In this document: positions 26,058 to 34,505 of the stretch, one piece after another
How the letters are laid out: each line of letters begins with the position of its first letter
How positions within the stretch are numbered: position 1 is the first letter of the stretch
NCBI GenBank assembly: GCA_002995645.1
Contig: PUHO01000002.1
Span: forward strand, 1 to 64,000
Length of the DNA stretch: 64,000 nucleotides
Direction: 5' to 3'
DNA from: SAR324 cluster bacterium
GTDB taxonomy: Bacteria; SAR324; XYD2-FULL-50-16; HCM1
Notes under the pieces: model-generated
Seen by the model: the letters and a program-made list of their open reading frames with translations, nothing else
Told to the model about the DNA's origin: nothing
The model's database searches: none
Made by a program: the position numbers and the translations under genes

Positions 26058-27107
26058 ATGAAAAACACGGTGGAAATTGGATATACCTTGCTAGGGAAAC
26101 TTATGCAAAAAGAAGACCTAACGCAGCAAGAATGTGAAGCTATGGCAAAAGCTATGTTAAACGGGCTTTGGTCTAACGAAGTAATGGCAGCTGTACTTAC
26201 CGCCTTAGTAATGAAAGGAGAGACCGCAGACGAGCTATATGCGTTTGCTAGTTACATGCGAAGCCAAGCTATTGCCGTTCATAATGACAGTGCTAAAATT
26301 TTAGATACATGCGGTACCGGTGGCGATGGGAGTCATCTTTTTAACGTATCAACCGCATCGGCTCTTGTATTAGCAAGCACCGGTTGTATTGTGGCGAAAC
26401 ATGGCAATGCTGCCGTAAGTTCACAAAGTGGAAGTGCCGACGTCTTACAATCGCTTGGCGTTAATCTTGCTATGAGTGCTAGTAATATGGAAACTTTACT
26501 AGAACAAACTAATATTGCTTTTTTATTCGCACCTAAGTTGCATCCGGTTATGAAACATATTATGCCGGTACGAAAAGCCTTAAAAATGCGAACTATTTTT
26601 AATTTACTCGGTCCGCTTTGTAATCCGGCAAAACCAACGCACCAAGTTATTGGCGTGAATAATCCAAAGTGGTTAATGCCGTTTGCTGAAGTGCTTAAAC
26701 GATTAGGCACATGTAAAGTGATGATTGTTTGCTCTCAAGACGGACTTGACGAAGTGAGTATTGCCGCTAAGACAGACGTTGTGTTACTTAATGCTAAAGC
26801 GGAAATTACTAGCTTTACCTTTGACCCTAAAGAATACGGTTTAGATTCGCCGTCTTTAGACGCGTTAAAAGTAGATTCACCGCAAGAAAGTGCTAAGCTT
26901 ATCCAAGACGCGTTAGCCGGCAAAGGATCGCGCGACGTTATCAATATGATTAGCGTTAACGCCGGTTTTGCTTATAGCTTGTATTATGACAAACCTTTAC
27001 AAGAAAGCTTCCAAGAAATACAAAATATCTTGGCTAGTGGGAAAGCTATAACTACATTAGAAAAACTAGCAAACCTTAGCCAATCGTTAGCACAGGAAAG
27101 CATATGA
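26058..27107 (+). CDS. trpD: anthranilate phosphoribosyltransferase
   Basis: TrpD transfers phosphoribose from PRPP to anthranilate. The 349-residue product has the PRPP-binding CGTGGDG motif at about 86-92, followed by NVSTASALVLAS, KHGNAAVSSQSGSADVL and RTIFNLLGPLCNPA, all diagnostic. It is the first gene of a trpD-trpC-trpF set, and its TGA stop overlaps the trpC start (ATGA). No trpE or trpG is adjacent, so anthranilate must be made elsewhere or taken up. Confidence 0.96.
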   Translation: MKNTVEIGYTLLGKLMQKEDLTQQECEAMAKAMLNGLWSNEVMAAVLTALVMKGETADELYAFASYMRSQAIAVHNDSAKILDTCGTGGDGSHLFNVSTASALVLASTGCIVAKHGNAAVSSQSGSADVLQSLGVNLAMSASNMETLLEQTNIAFLFAPKLHPVMKHIMPVRKALKMRTIFNLLGPLCNPAKPTHQVIGVNNPKWLMPFAEVLKRLGTCKVMIVCSQDGLDEVSIAAKTDVVLLNAKAEITSFTFDPKEYGLDSPSLDALKVDSPQESAKLIQDALAGKGSRDVINMISVNAGFAYSLYYDKPLQESFQEIQNILASGKAITTLEKLANLSQSLAQESI

Positions 27108-27883
27108 AAGGCACCATTTTAGAACGTATTTGCACGACTAAAGAAGAAGAGGTTAAAGAAAGATTAGGGCATATTACAAAAGATAGGATTAGTAAAGCAA
27201 GCGAAGATATTCGTATACCATTAGATTTTTATGCTGCCTTAGGAAAGAAAGATCTCTCTTTACTAGCTGAAATAAAAAAAGCATCGCCGTCAAAAGGTTT
27301 GATTTGCGCTAACTTTGATCCGGTTTATTTTGCAAACCAATACGAAGCCGGCGGGGCAAGTGCTATTAGTGTATTAACAGATGAAACCTATTTTCAAGGA
27401 AGCGTTGCTTATTTGAAACAAGTGCGCGAACAAGTGCAACTTCCGATTTTACGTAAAGATTTTATTATTGACGCAAAACAAATACGCGAATCATACGAAA
27501 TGGGAGCTGATGCTATTTTATTGATCGTTGCTTGTTTAACTGATACGCAACTTAGCGAATTTTACGCTATAGCAACCGGCTTTGGTTTAGCTTGTTTAGT
27601 AGAAACTCATACGCAAGAAGAAATAGAAAGAGCTATAGCAATAAAAGCAAAATGTATAGGCATTAATAATCGTAACTTAAAAATATTTGAAACTAATTTG
27701 CAAACTAGCCTTGATTTACACAAATACATACCAAAAGATTGTATAAGCATTAGTGAAAGCGGTATTCGTACAAAACAAGATTGTTCTAGGTTGCAAGAAA
27801 CAGGATTTAACGCTGTGTTAATTGGAGAAACTATTATGCGACAACCAAACCCGCAAGCGTTTATTGAAGAGCTGTTAGCGTAA
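27104..27883 (+). CDS. trpC: indole-3-glycerol phosphate synthase
   Basis: This 259-residue TIM barrel closes the indole ring of CdRP. Motifs are EIKKASPSKGLI with catalytic Lys, LRKDFIIDAKQI, GINNRNLKIFETN, and SESGIRT near the C-terminus. It is coupled to trpD by an ATGA overlap, and trpF follows after six bases. It is separate from trpF rather than fused as in E. coli. Confidence 0.96.
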   Translation: MKGTILERICTTKEEEVKERLGHITKDRISKASEDIRIPLDFYAALGKKDLSLLAEIKKASPSKGLICANFDPVYFANQYEAGGASAISVLTDETYFQGSVAYLKQVREQVQLPILRKDFIIDAKQIRESYEMGADAILLIVACLTDTQLSEFYAIATGFGLACLVETHTQEEIERAIAIKAKCIGINNRNLKIFETNLQTSLDLHKYIPKDCISISESGIRTKQDCSRLQETGFNAVLIGETIMRQPNPQAFIEELLA

Positions 27884-27889
27884 AAAGAT

Positions 27890-28540
27890 ATGAATCGAAT
27901 TAGAGTTAAAATTTGTGGTTTGACTATACCGGAGCAAGTAAAAGAAATTAGTGATATAGGAGCCGATGCTATTGGTTTTATGTTATATCCTAAGTCACCG
28001 CGTTTTGTTTCGCTCGCCAACTTACCTTCTCTTATTTCACAAGTAGGCGTTTTTACTCATAGTGTTGGCGTTGTGGTAAATGAAAAAATAGATTTTCTTA
28101 CACAGGTACATGAAAAAACAAATATAGACATGTTTCAACTACACGGCGACGAATCGCCGGCGTATTGCCAAGAACTAACGAACAAAGGGATTAAATGGAT
28201 TAAAGCGGTTCGTATGCAAAAGCAAGAAGACATACAAACTATATTAGCCTATCCAAAAGGAACTTTTTTAGTTGATATATGGGATAAAGATAAATACGGC
28301 GGTACTGGAAAAGAAATCCCGGAAAATTGGCTTACTCATATACCAACAGAATATAACGTTATTCTTGCCGGTGGGATTAGCGTGGAAAACGTAGAGCAAA
28401 AGCTTACGAAAGTACGACCGTACGGCATTGATTTATCTAGCTCTTTAGAAAGTCAGCCTGGCGTTAAGGATATAGAAAAAACAAAACGGTTATTTGACGT
28501 ACTGACACATTGGCAACAAACTAATAGTATTAACCCCTAA
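27890..28540 (+). CDS. trpF: phosphoribosylanthranilate isomerase
   Basis: TrpF performs the Amadori rearrangement of phosphoribosylanthranilate. The 216-residue product has KICGLTIPEQ with the catalytic Cys near residue 9, GFMLYPKSPRFV, QLHGDE, and LAGGISVENV with GIDLSSSLESQPGVKD at the end. It is followed after three bases by a small membrane protein gene. trpB and trpA are not in the window. Confidence 0.96.
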   Translation: MNRIRVKICGLTIPEQVKEISDIGADAIGFMLYPKSPRFVSLANLPSLISQVGVFTHSVGVVVNEKIDFLTQVHEKTNIDMFQLHGDESPAYCQELTNKGIKWIKAVRMQKQEDIQTILAYPKGTFLVDIWDKDKYGGTGKEIPENWLTHIPTEYNVILAGGISVENVEQKLTKVRPYGIDLSSSLESQPGVKDIEKTKRLFDVLTHWQQTNSINP

Positions 28541-28543
28541 AAA

Positions 28544-28804
28544 ATGAGAATTATGTTTAAACTCTTTGCAATCAGTATGATTCTGTTTGGAGGAACCTAT
28601 TTTGTAATAAAAAAAATACAAGAAAAGTGGAAAGCTTTCTTACATGTATTGTTTAACGTAGAATCAGATAAAAAGGTAGTAACCGGGAAATTACAATCTT
28701 GTAAACGATGTGCTAAGCAAGTAGCGCAAGAATTAGTCGTTAAAGATAATCAGATGTTTTTTTGTAGTGAAGAATGTGCTCACAAATATAGAAACCAAGT
28801 ATAG
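28544..28804 (+). CDS. small membrane protein with zinc-ribbon-like tail
   Basis: This is an 86-residue protein. Residues about 3-22 form one TM helix, followed by a short basic linker. The tail has CKRCAKQ and FFCSEECAHKY, a CxxC...CxxxC(H) pattern suggesting a small zinc site of treble-clef or TRASH-like type. It sits two bases before polA and three after trpF, so it is transcribed with them. An alternative ATG three codons in is possible. No family was recognised. Confidence 0.75.
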   Translation: MRIMFKLFAISMILFGGTYFVIKKIQEKWKAFLHVLFNVESDKKVVTGKLQSCKRCAKQVAQELVVKDNQMFFCSEECAHKYRNQV

Positions 28805-28806
28805 AT

Positions 28807-31482
28807 ATGAAAAAATTAATATTAATAGACGGGACTTTCTATATTTTTCGCGCTTATTATGGTATGCATAATTCGTTAACAAATAAAAACGGCGATCCAA
28901 CGGGCGCAGTCTATCTTTTTAAGCAAATGCTGATTAAAGCGCTAGACGTTACTAAACCGGATTACGTTGCCGTTGCATTTGACTTACCAACGCCTACGTT
29001 TCGCCATGAGATATATGCTGAGTATAAAGGCAATAGAGACACGCCGCCAGATGATTTAATTGCGCAAATTAAGCCTATATACGATTTAATTGATTTAATG
29101 CCTTTAACAAGAATAGTAAAAGAAAGGTATGAAGCAGACGATATTATCGGTACCTTGTGTAAGCAATTTGAAAAAGACGTAGAAGTTTTGATTATTTCGG
29201 CAGATAAAGATTTAACTCAATTAGTAACAGATAAAACGCATATGTGGGATCCTATGCGTGATAAAATATATACTCCGCAAACAGTGCAAGATAAATATAA
29301 CGTTACGTCTTCGCAAATACCGGATTACTTGGCACTTGTTGGCGATACGTCGGATAATATTCCGGGAGCTGCCGGCATTGGTCCTAAAGGAGCGACTAAG
29401 TTATTAAACGAATATTTTACTATAGAAGCGATTTATGAAAATATAGAATCCATTACGCCAGTGGGCACGGCTACTAAACTGCGTAAGGCTAAAGACAACG
29501 TGTTTTTAAGTAAACAATTAACGCCTATAGCGCAAGACGTTCCTTTAAACTATACACTAGAAGATTTAGCAAGAAAACCAATAGATCAAAATGGCTTGTC
29601 TTCTTTTTATCAAACAATGAATTTTAAAGCCGATGCGCTATTGCCTAGCGTAGAAGCGCAAGAAGAGAAGCAAGAGCAAGCAACATGGGACTATGATGCC
29701 TATAAGCTAATTCAAACAAAAGAGCAGCTAACTGAGTTAATCGCCAAACTCGCTGAAACAAAGCAAGCTGCCATTGATTTAGAAACAACAAATATCCTTC
29801 CGTTAGAAGCGACAATTGTAGGTATTTCTTTTGCTATAGATAAGCACCAAGCTTTTTATATACCAACAGGGCATGTAACAGAAGAAACGCAATTAGATTG
29901 TAATTATGTCCTGGAAAAATTGTCTTCTTTATTTGAAGACAAAAAAAGACAGTGGATAGGGCAAAATATTAAGTATGATATGCTTGTATTATCTAACTAT
30001 AACATAGATCTTAAAGGCGAAATCCAGGACACTATGATTCAAGCATATTTGTTGAATTCTAGTGATAAATATAGTCTTGATTATTTGTCTCAAAAATATT
30101 TGAATCATGAGACAATAGCTTATAGTGTGGCAACAAAAGAATATAAAGGCAAGTTTGAACAAGTCCCACTTCAAGAAGCGCTTCGTTATGCTGCTGAAGA
30201 TAGCGATGCTACGTGGCAACTATATCAAGTATTATATGAACAAATCAAAACGGAAAAGCTACTAGATCTATATGAAAATATAGAAATGCCGTTATGTCGT
30301 GTTTTAACTTATATGGAAGCTAACGGAACCAGCATAGATACGCAGTTTTTAGCTGATTTGAAAAATACGATACAAAAAGACACAAATGACTTAATCAATA
30401 AAATATACCAAGCAGCCGGGGAAGAGTTTAATATTAATTCACCACAACAACTAAGCGTTATTTTATTTGAGAAGCTAGCAATCCAAGAATTTAAGAAAAA
30501 AAGAAAAACAGGATATGCTACTGATGCAAAAACACTAGAGAAATTAGCGCCAAGATATCCGATAGCTTCGTATTTGATGGAATATAGAACGTATATGAAG
30601 TTAATTAATACCTATCTAGACGTTTTGCCGGAAATGCTTAACACGAAAACAAATCGAGTACATACAACCTATAGCCAAACAGTAACGGCAACAGGAAGGT
30701 TAAGCTCAGTACGCCCTAATTTGCAAAACATACCTATACGAAGCAAGTTCGGTTCTCAAATTCGTTCCGGATTTATTGCTAAAGAAGGTAAGCTCTTGTT
30801 ATCTGCTGACTATTCGCAAATTGAATTACGAATATTAGCCCATTTATCACAAGAAGAAAACTTGATATCAGTATATCAAAATAACGGTGATATCCATAGA
30901 GAAACAGCGGCGGCAATGTATAAATGTGATTTAGAAGAAGTAACAACAGAACAACGGCGTAATGCTAAAGCCATTAATTTTGGCGTTGTTTATGGAATGG
31001 GATCTTTTAGCTTAGCGCAAGAATTAGGTGTTCCAAAATATGAAGCACAAAATTTTATTGATATATATTTTGCAAAATATCCAAGAATCCAAACCTATAT
31101 GGAAGAAGTTATTAATTTAGCAAAAGAACAAGGCTATGTGGAAACGATCTTGCAAAGAAGAAGGTTTATTCCCGATATTAATGCAAAAAATCAAATGCAA
31201 CAAGCGGCAGCAAAGCGTGTTGCTTTTAACACATGCGTACAAGGTTCTGCCGCTGATTTAATGAAAAAAGCAATGATATCGATTTATGAAGCTATTGTTG
31301 ATTATAAAAATGAAATAACTATGATTATGCAAATTCATGATGAACTTGTCTTTGAAATTCAAGAGGATAAAGTTGAGAAGTGGCAAGAAATTATAGTTAA
31401 TAAAATGGAAACAAGTTTGTCTTTATCCGTACCGTTACAAGCCGATAGTGGATTTGGAAAAAATTGGCTTGTAGCCCATTAA
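28807..31482 (+). CDS. polA: DNA polymerase I
   Basis: This 891-residue, three-domain enzyme is for repair and Okazaki fragment maturation. The N-terminal 5'-3' exonuclease shows LILIDGTFYIFRAYY, YEADDIIGTL and GDTSDNIPG. The central 3'-5' exonuclease keeps its acidic residues (DLETTN near 325 and the AAEDSDATW segment), so proofreading is probably active. The polymerase domain has motif A DYSQIELRILAHLS, motif B RRNAKAINFGVVYGMG and motif C QIHDELVFE. Length is normal. Confidence 0.97.
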   Translation: MKKLILIDGTFYIFRAYYGMHNSLTNKNGDPTGAVYLFKQMLIKALDVTKPDYVAVAFDLPTPTFRHEIYAEYKGNRDTPPDDLIAQIKPIYDLIDLMPLTRIVKERYEADDIIGTLCKQFEKDVEVLIISADKDLTQLVTDKTHMWDPMRDKIYTPQTVQDKYNVTSSQIPDYLALVGDTSDNIPGAAGIGPKGATKLLNEYFTIEAIYENIESITPVGTATKLRKAKDNVFLSKQLTPIAQDVPLNYTLEDLARKPIDQNGLSSFYQTMNFKADALLPSVEAQEEKQEQATWDYDAYKLIQTKEQLTELIAKLAETKQAAIDLETTNILPLEATIVGISFAIDKHQAFYIPTGHVTEETQLDCNYVLEKLSSLFEDKKRQWIGQNIKYDMLVLSNYNIDLKGEIQDTMIQAYLLNSSDKYSLDYLSQKYLNHETIAYSVATKEYKGKFEQVPLQEALRYAAEDSDATWQLYQVLYEQIKTEKLLDLYENIEMPLCRVLTYMEANGTSIDTQFLADLKNTIQKDTNDLINKIYQAAGEEFNINSPQQLSVILFEKLAIQEFKKKRKTGYATDAKTLEKLAPRYPIASYLMEYRTYMKLINTYLDVLPEMLNTKTNRVHTTYSQTVTATGRLSSVRPNLQNIPIRSKFGSQIRSGFIAKEGKLLLSADYSQIELRILAHLSQEENLISVYQNNGDIHRETAAAMYKCDLEEVTTEQRRNAKAINFGVVYGMGSFSLAQELGVPKYEAQNFIDIYFAKYPRIQTYMEEVINLAKEQGYVETILQRRRFIPDINAKNQMQQAAAKRVAFNTCVQGSAADLMKKAMISIYEAIVDYKNEITMIMQIHDELVFEIQEDKVEKWQEIIVNKMETSLSLSVPLQADSGFGKNWLVAH

Positions 31483-31518
31483 AACGAAACTGATTTAATT
31501 AAAATAAGGAGTAGAATT

Positions 31519-32394
31519 ATGTCTCAAATTGATTTAAAAACAGGACTAGCAGAGATGCTAAAAAATGGTGTAATTATGGACGTAGTTACGCCGGAACAAG
31601 CAATTATTGCAAGAGATGCCGGCGCTGTTGCCGTAATGGCACTAGAACGCGTTCCATCTGATATTAGAGCGCAAGGCGGAGTAGCACGTATGTCTAATCC
31701 GGATTTGATTGAAGAAATAATGAAAGCGGTAGATATTCCGGTAATGGCAAAATGTCGTATTGGTCATTTTGCTGAAGCAAGGATATTAGAAACGTTAGGC
31801 GTTGATTATATTGATGAAAGTGAAGTACTAACCCCGGCGGATAATGCGTATCATGTAGATAAGTTTGCTTATAAAGTTCCTTTTGTTTGCGGGGCTTGTA
31901 ATCTTGGTGAAGCATTACGACGTATTGGCGAAGGTGCCGCTTTGATTCGAACAAAAGGAGAAGCAGGAACAGGAAATATTGTAGAAGCCGTAAGACACCT
32001 TAGAGCGGTTAATCAAGGGATTAAACGTATTCTTACTTTAAGCAAAGAAGAATTAATGACAGAAGCAAAAGAATTAGGCGCGCCTGTTTCTATTTTACTA
32101 GATATTCAAAAAGAAGGTAAATTGCCTGTGCCGAATTTTGCTGCCGGTGGCGTTGCAACGCCTGCTGATGCCGTTTTATTACGACAACTTGGCGCTGATT
32201 CTGTTTTTGTTGGTTCCGGTATTTTTAAATCAAAAGATCCAAGAAACTATGCTAACGCTATTGTGCAAGCTACTGCTAATTATGATAATCCTAAGCTCGT
32301 TCTTGAGGCTTCTCGTTCTTTAGCGCCGGCTATGCGTGGGATTAATCTTGAAGAATTAAATGAAAGTAATAAATTATCAAAAAGGGGATGGTAA
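31519..32394 (+). CDS. pdxS: pyridoxal 5'-phosphate synthase subunit PdxS
   Basis: PdxS makes PLP from ribose-5-phosphate, glyceraldehyde-3-phosphate and ammonia supplied by PdxT. The 291-residue barrel has MDVVTPEQA, PVMAKCRIGHFAEA with the first catalytic Lys, DESEVLTPAD and VGSGIFKS. An AAGGAG Shine-Dalgarno sequence precedes the ATG at good spacing, uncommon in this window. pdxT starts directly after the stop codon. Confidence 0.97.
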   Translation: MSQIDLKTGLAEMLKNGVIMDVVTPEQAIIARDAGAVAVMALERVPSDIRAQGGVARMSNPDLIEEIMKAVDIPVMAKCRIGHFAEARILETLGVDYIDESEVLTPADNAYHVDKFAYKVPFVCGACNLGEALRRIGEGAALIRTKGEAGTGNIVEAVRHLRAVNQGIKRILTLSKEELMTEAKELGAPVSILLDIQKEGKLPVPNFAAGGVATPADAVLLRQLGADSVFVGSGIFKSKDPRNYANAIVQATANYDNPKLVLEASRSLAPAMRGINLEELNESNKLSKRGW

Positions 32395-32964
32395 GTGAAA
32401 TTCGTTATTGGTGTTTTAGCTTTGCAAGGCTGTATTGACTTGCATCAAAAGCATATAGAAGCTTTATCCGCTTCGTTTTTGAAAGTAACGACAAAAGAGC
32501 ATATGAAGCAAGTTGACGCTTATATTTTGCCTGGCGGTGAAAGTTCAACTATGCTACGTTTAATGCAAAAAAATCATTTGTTTCACGATTTAGCTGCTGA
32601 CTTACAAACAAAACCGGTTTGGGGAATTTGTGCCGGTGCTATTTTAATGGCAAGGCATGTTAAAACGCAAGAACAAGCGAGTTTTAAATTGCTTAATATG
32701 GACGTAGATCGTAATAGTTACGGACGACAGTTAGACAGTTTTACAACGTCTATTGATTCGTATGACGTTTCTTTTATTCGGGCACCGCGTATTGTGGCGA
32801 CAAAAAATCCAATTATGGTTAAAGAGCGTTATAACGGCGATCCGGTTTGGGTTGTTAGTGGTAGTTATATGGCGACAACGTTTCATCCTGAGTTAAACAA
32901 GCAATATCCTTCGCCAATGCATAGCTATTTTTTAGATATAGTACATAGACACTATAAAAAATAA
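32395..32964 (+). CDS. pdxT: pyridoxal 5'-phosphate synthase glutaminase subunit PdxT
   Basis: PdxT hydrolyses glutamine and channels ammonia to PdxS. The 189-residue class I glutaminase has GVLALQG at the N-terminus, PGGESSTM, the nucleophile Cys in WGICAGAI, and the His-Glu pair in TTFHPEL. The start is GTG, immediately after the pdxS TAA. A strong bidirectional hairpin terminator follows. Confidence 0.96.
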   Translation: MKFVIGVLALQGCIDLHQKHIEALSASFLKVTTKEHMKQVDAYILPGGESSTMLRLMQKNHLFHDLAADLQTKPVWGICAGAILMARHVKTQEQASFKLLNMDVDRNSYGRQLDSFTTSIDSYDVSFIRAPRIVATKNPIMVKERYNGDPVWVVSGSYMATTFHPELNKQYPSPMHSYFLDIVHRHYKK

Positions 32965-32990
32965 AACAAAGCTAGCTTCTTACATAGCAA

Positions 32991-33041
32991 AATCTTAACT
33001 TTTATATCCTTTACTAGGCTTGTAAGAGTTAAGGTTTTTTT
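32991..33041. terminator. terminator between convergent pdxT and rlmH
   Basis: A 14-base stem (32991-33004 with 33023-33036, two G-T pairs) encloses an 18-base loop and is followed on the plus strand by seven T residues. It ends the trpD-pdxT transcript. On the minus strand it lies just beyond the rlmH stop at 33040 and is followed by a weaker T run, so it may serve both directions. Confidence 0.8.
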
Positions 33042-33510
33042 ATTCATGATGATAACCGCTACCTTGTAAAATCGTAAAACTACGATAGACTTGCTCTATT
33101 AAGAGTAAGCGAAAAAGTTGGTGGTTAAAAGTCATGTTAGAAAAAGAAAGAAGAAATCCTTCTTGTTTAAGTAAAGGCGCAATGCCAAAAGCCCCGCCAA
33201 TCACGAAATTTAGACTTGAATAGCCGTCAATTGCTTTTGCTTCTATTGTTTTTGCTAGAGCTATAGAAGTTAACGACTTTCCTTTTTCATCGCAAATAAA
33301 AGTAAAATCGCGCGGATTGATAAAAGACCGTATTTGTTTTGCTTCTTGCTCTAAAGCTAGTTTTTTTGTTGTAGTAACATAATTAGCCGGCTTAGACACA
33401 TGCCAAGTTGCTTGGCAAAACGGCGCTAATCGTTGCATGAAAACGGCAATGCCATCTTGCACGTAGGAGTCTTGCGTTTTTCCAATAACAATAAATTGAA
33501 TTTTTTTCAT
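33040..33510 (-). CDS. rlmH: 23S rRNA (pseudouridine-1915-N3)-methyltransferase RlmH
   Basis: RlmH is a SPOUT-class enzyme modifying pseudouridine 1915 in helix 69. The 156-residue product has FICDEKGKSLTS, the knot-loop NFVIGGAFGI, and the C-terminal EQVYRSFTILQGSGYHHE, all characteristic. The start overlaps the rsfS stop (ATGA). It is the last gene of nadD-rsfS-rlmH. Confidence 0.96.
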   Translation of the reverse strand: MKKIQFIVIGKTQDSYVQDGIAVFMQRLAPFCQATWHVSKPANYVTTTKKLALEQEAKQIRSFINPRDFTFICDEKGKSLTSIALAKTIEAKAIDGYSSLNFVIGGAFGIAPLLKQEGFLLSFSNMTFNHQLFRLLLIEQVYRSFTILQGSGYHHE

Positions 33511-33893
33511 GAATTACTGTTATTTACATCAATTGCCACGTTAGAATCCCTTTCTGATTTTGAAAATATTTCTTCTAGTTGATAAAATTGACGTTCTTCT
33601 TCAAGGAATAAATGCAGGATAACACTGTTGTAATCCATTAAAATCCAAGTTTGCTCTTTCACGCCTTCCACGCCAAGTGGTAAAATGGAATCTTCTTTTT
33701 TCATAGTAAGGTAAACATGTTCTTGTATACCGTTAAGGTGCGCGCTTGAAGTCCCGTGACAGATAACGATGTACTCGGCTATAGCCGCGGATTCGCTCAT
33801 GTTAAAAACTTGAATATCTTGTGCTTTTAAGTCTTCTAGAAGAGTAACTATTTTTGTTTGTAGTTCTTTGCTTGTATATTGATTAGGTTGCAT
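33507..33893 (-). CDS. rsfS: ribosome silencing factor RsfS
   Basis: RsfS binds L14 and blocks subunit joining when nutrients are scarce. From the ATG at 33893 the product is 128 residues. It contains KAQDIQVFNMSE, EYIVICHGTSSAHLNGI, GVEGVKEQTWILMDY and VILHLF, matching the family throughout. The frame stays open upstream into nadD, but the family N-terminus fits this Met. It overlaps nadD by 11 bases. The nadD-rsfS-rlmH order is common in bacteria. Confidence 0.93.
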   Translation of the reverse strand: MQPNQYTSKELQTKIVTLLEDLKAQDIQVFNMSESAAIAEYIVICHGTSSAHLNGIQEHVYLTMKKEDSILPLGVEGVKEQTWILMDYNSVILHLFLEEERQFYQLEEIFSKSERDSNVAIDVNNSNS

Positions 33894-34464
33894 AGGTTTG
33901 ATTAATATATTGTTTCCAAATAGGTAAGGCACGCGGATGTAGCCAGTTGTTATTTTCAATGTCCTCTAAAGAGGAGCGACGTATCAAAGAAGAAGAAATT
34001 TCCGGCACGTCTGTATCTAGTAATCTTACCTTATTAGGTAAAGGTTGACTATCTAAATCATAACCTTTACGTTTATAAAGTAAAATATCAGTATTTTCAA
34101 TAACATATTGACTGTTTTTCCACTGTGGAAGCAGTTGAAACGCATCTAACCCTAAAATTAAGTATATTTTATATTTTGTGTATTGTTTCTTAATATGTTT
34201 TATTGTAGAATAAGAGTAACTAAGTGTACTTTGCTGAAGTTCCCAAGTTGATATTATTACGTTGTCTATAGAAGAAAACATAGCTTCTAACATATTGATA
34301 CGAACTGAATCTTTAATTGGTGTCTTGTCTTGTTTTAACGGATTTTGTTTTGCCGGCATCACTAAGATTTTCGTAAATTCATAGGAAAGCAAAGTCTTAA
34401 CAATAAGATAATGAGACATGTGAGCAGGACTAAAACTGCCCCCAAATAAAGCAATAGATTTCAT
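33883..34464 (-). CDS. nadD: nicotinate-nucleotide adenylyltransferase
   Basis: NadD adenylates nicotinate mononucleotide in NAD synthesis. The 193-residue product starts MKSIALFGGSFSPAHMSH and has the C-terminal ISSSLIRR motif. The nucleotide-binding signature normally reads GGxFxPxHxGH. Here the HxGH portion is HMSH, with the glycine replaced by Ser, an unusual change for the family. Context with rsfS and rlmH supports the assignment. Confidence 0.87.
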   Translation of the reverse strand: MKSIALFGGSFSPAHMSHYLIVKTLLSYEFTKILVMPAKQNPLKQDKTPIKDSVRINMLEAMFSSIDNVIISTWELQQSTLSYSYSTIKHIKKQYTKYKIYLILGLDAFQLLPQWKNSQYVIENTDILLYKRKGYDLDSQPLPNKVRLLDTDVPEISSSLIRRSSLEDIENNNWLHPRALPIWKQYINQTYAT

Positions 34465-34505
34465 TATTACAAAGTATAGGTTAATATATAATATAATTTG
34501 AATTT

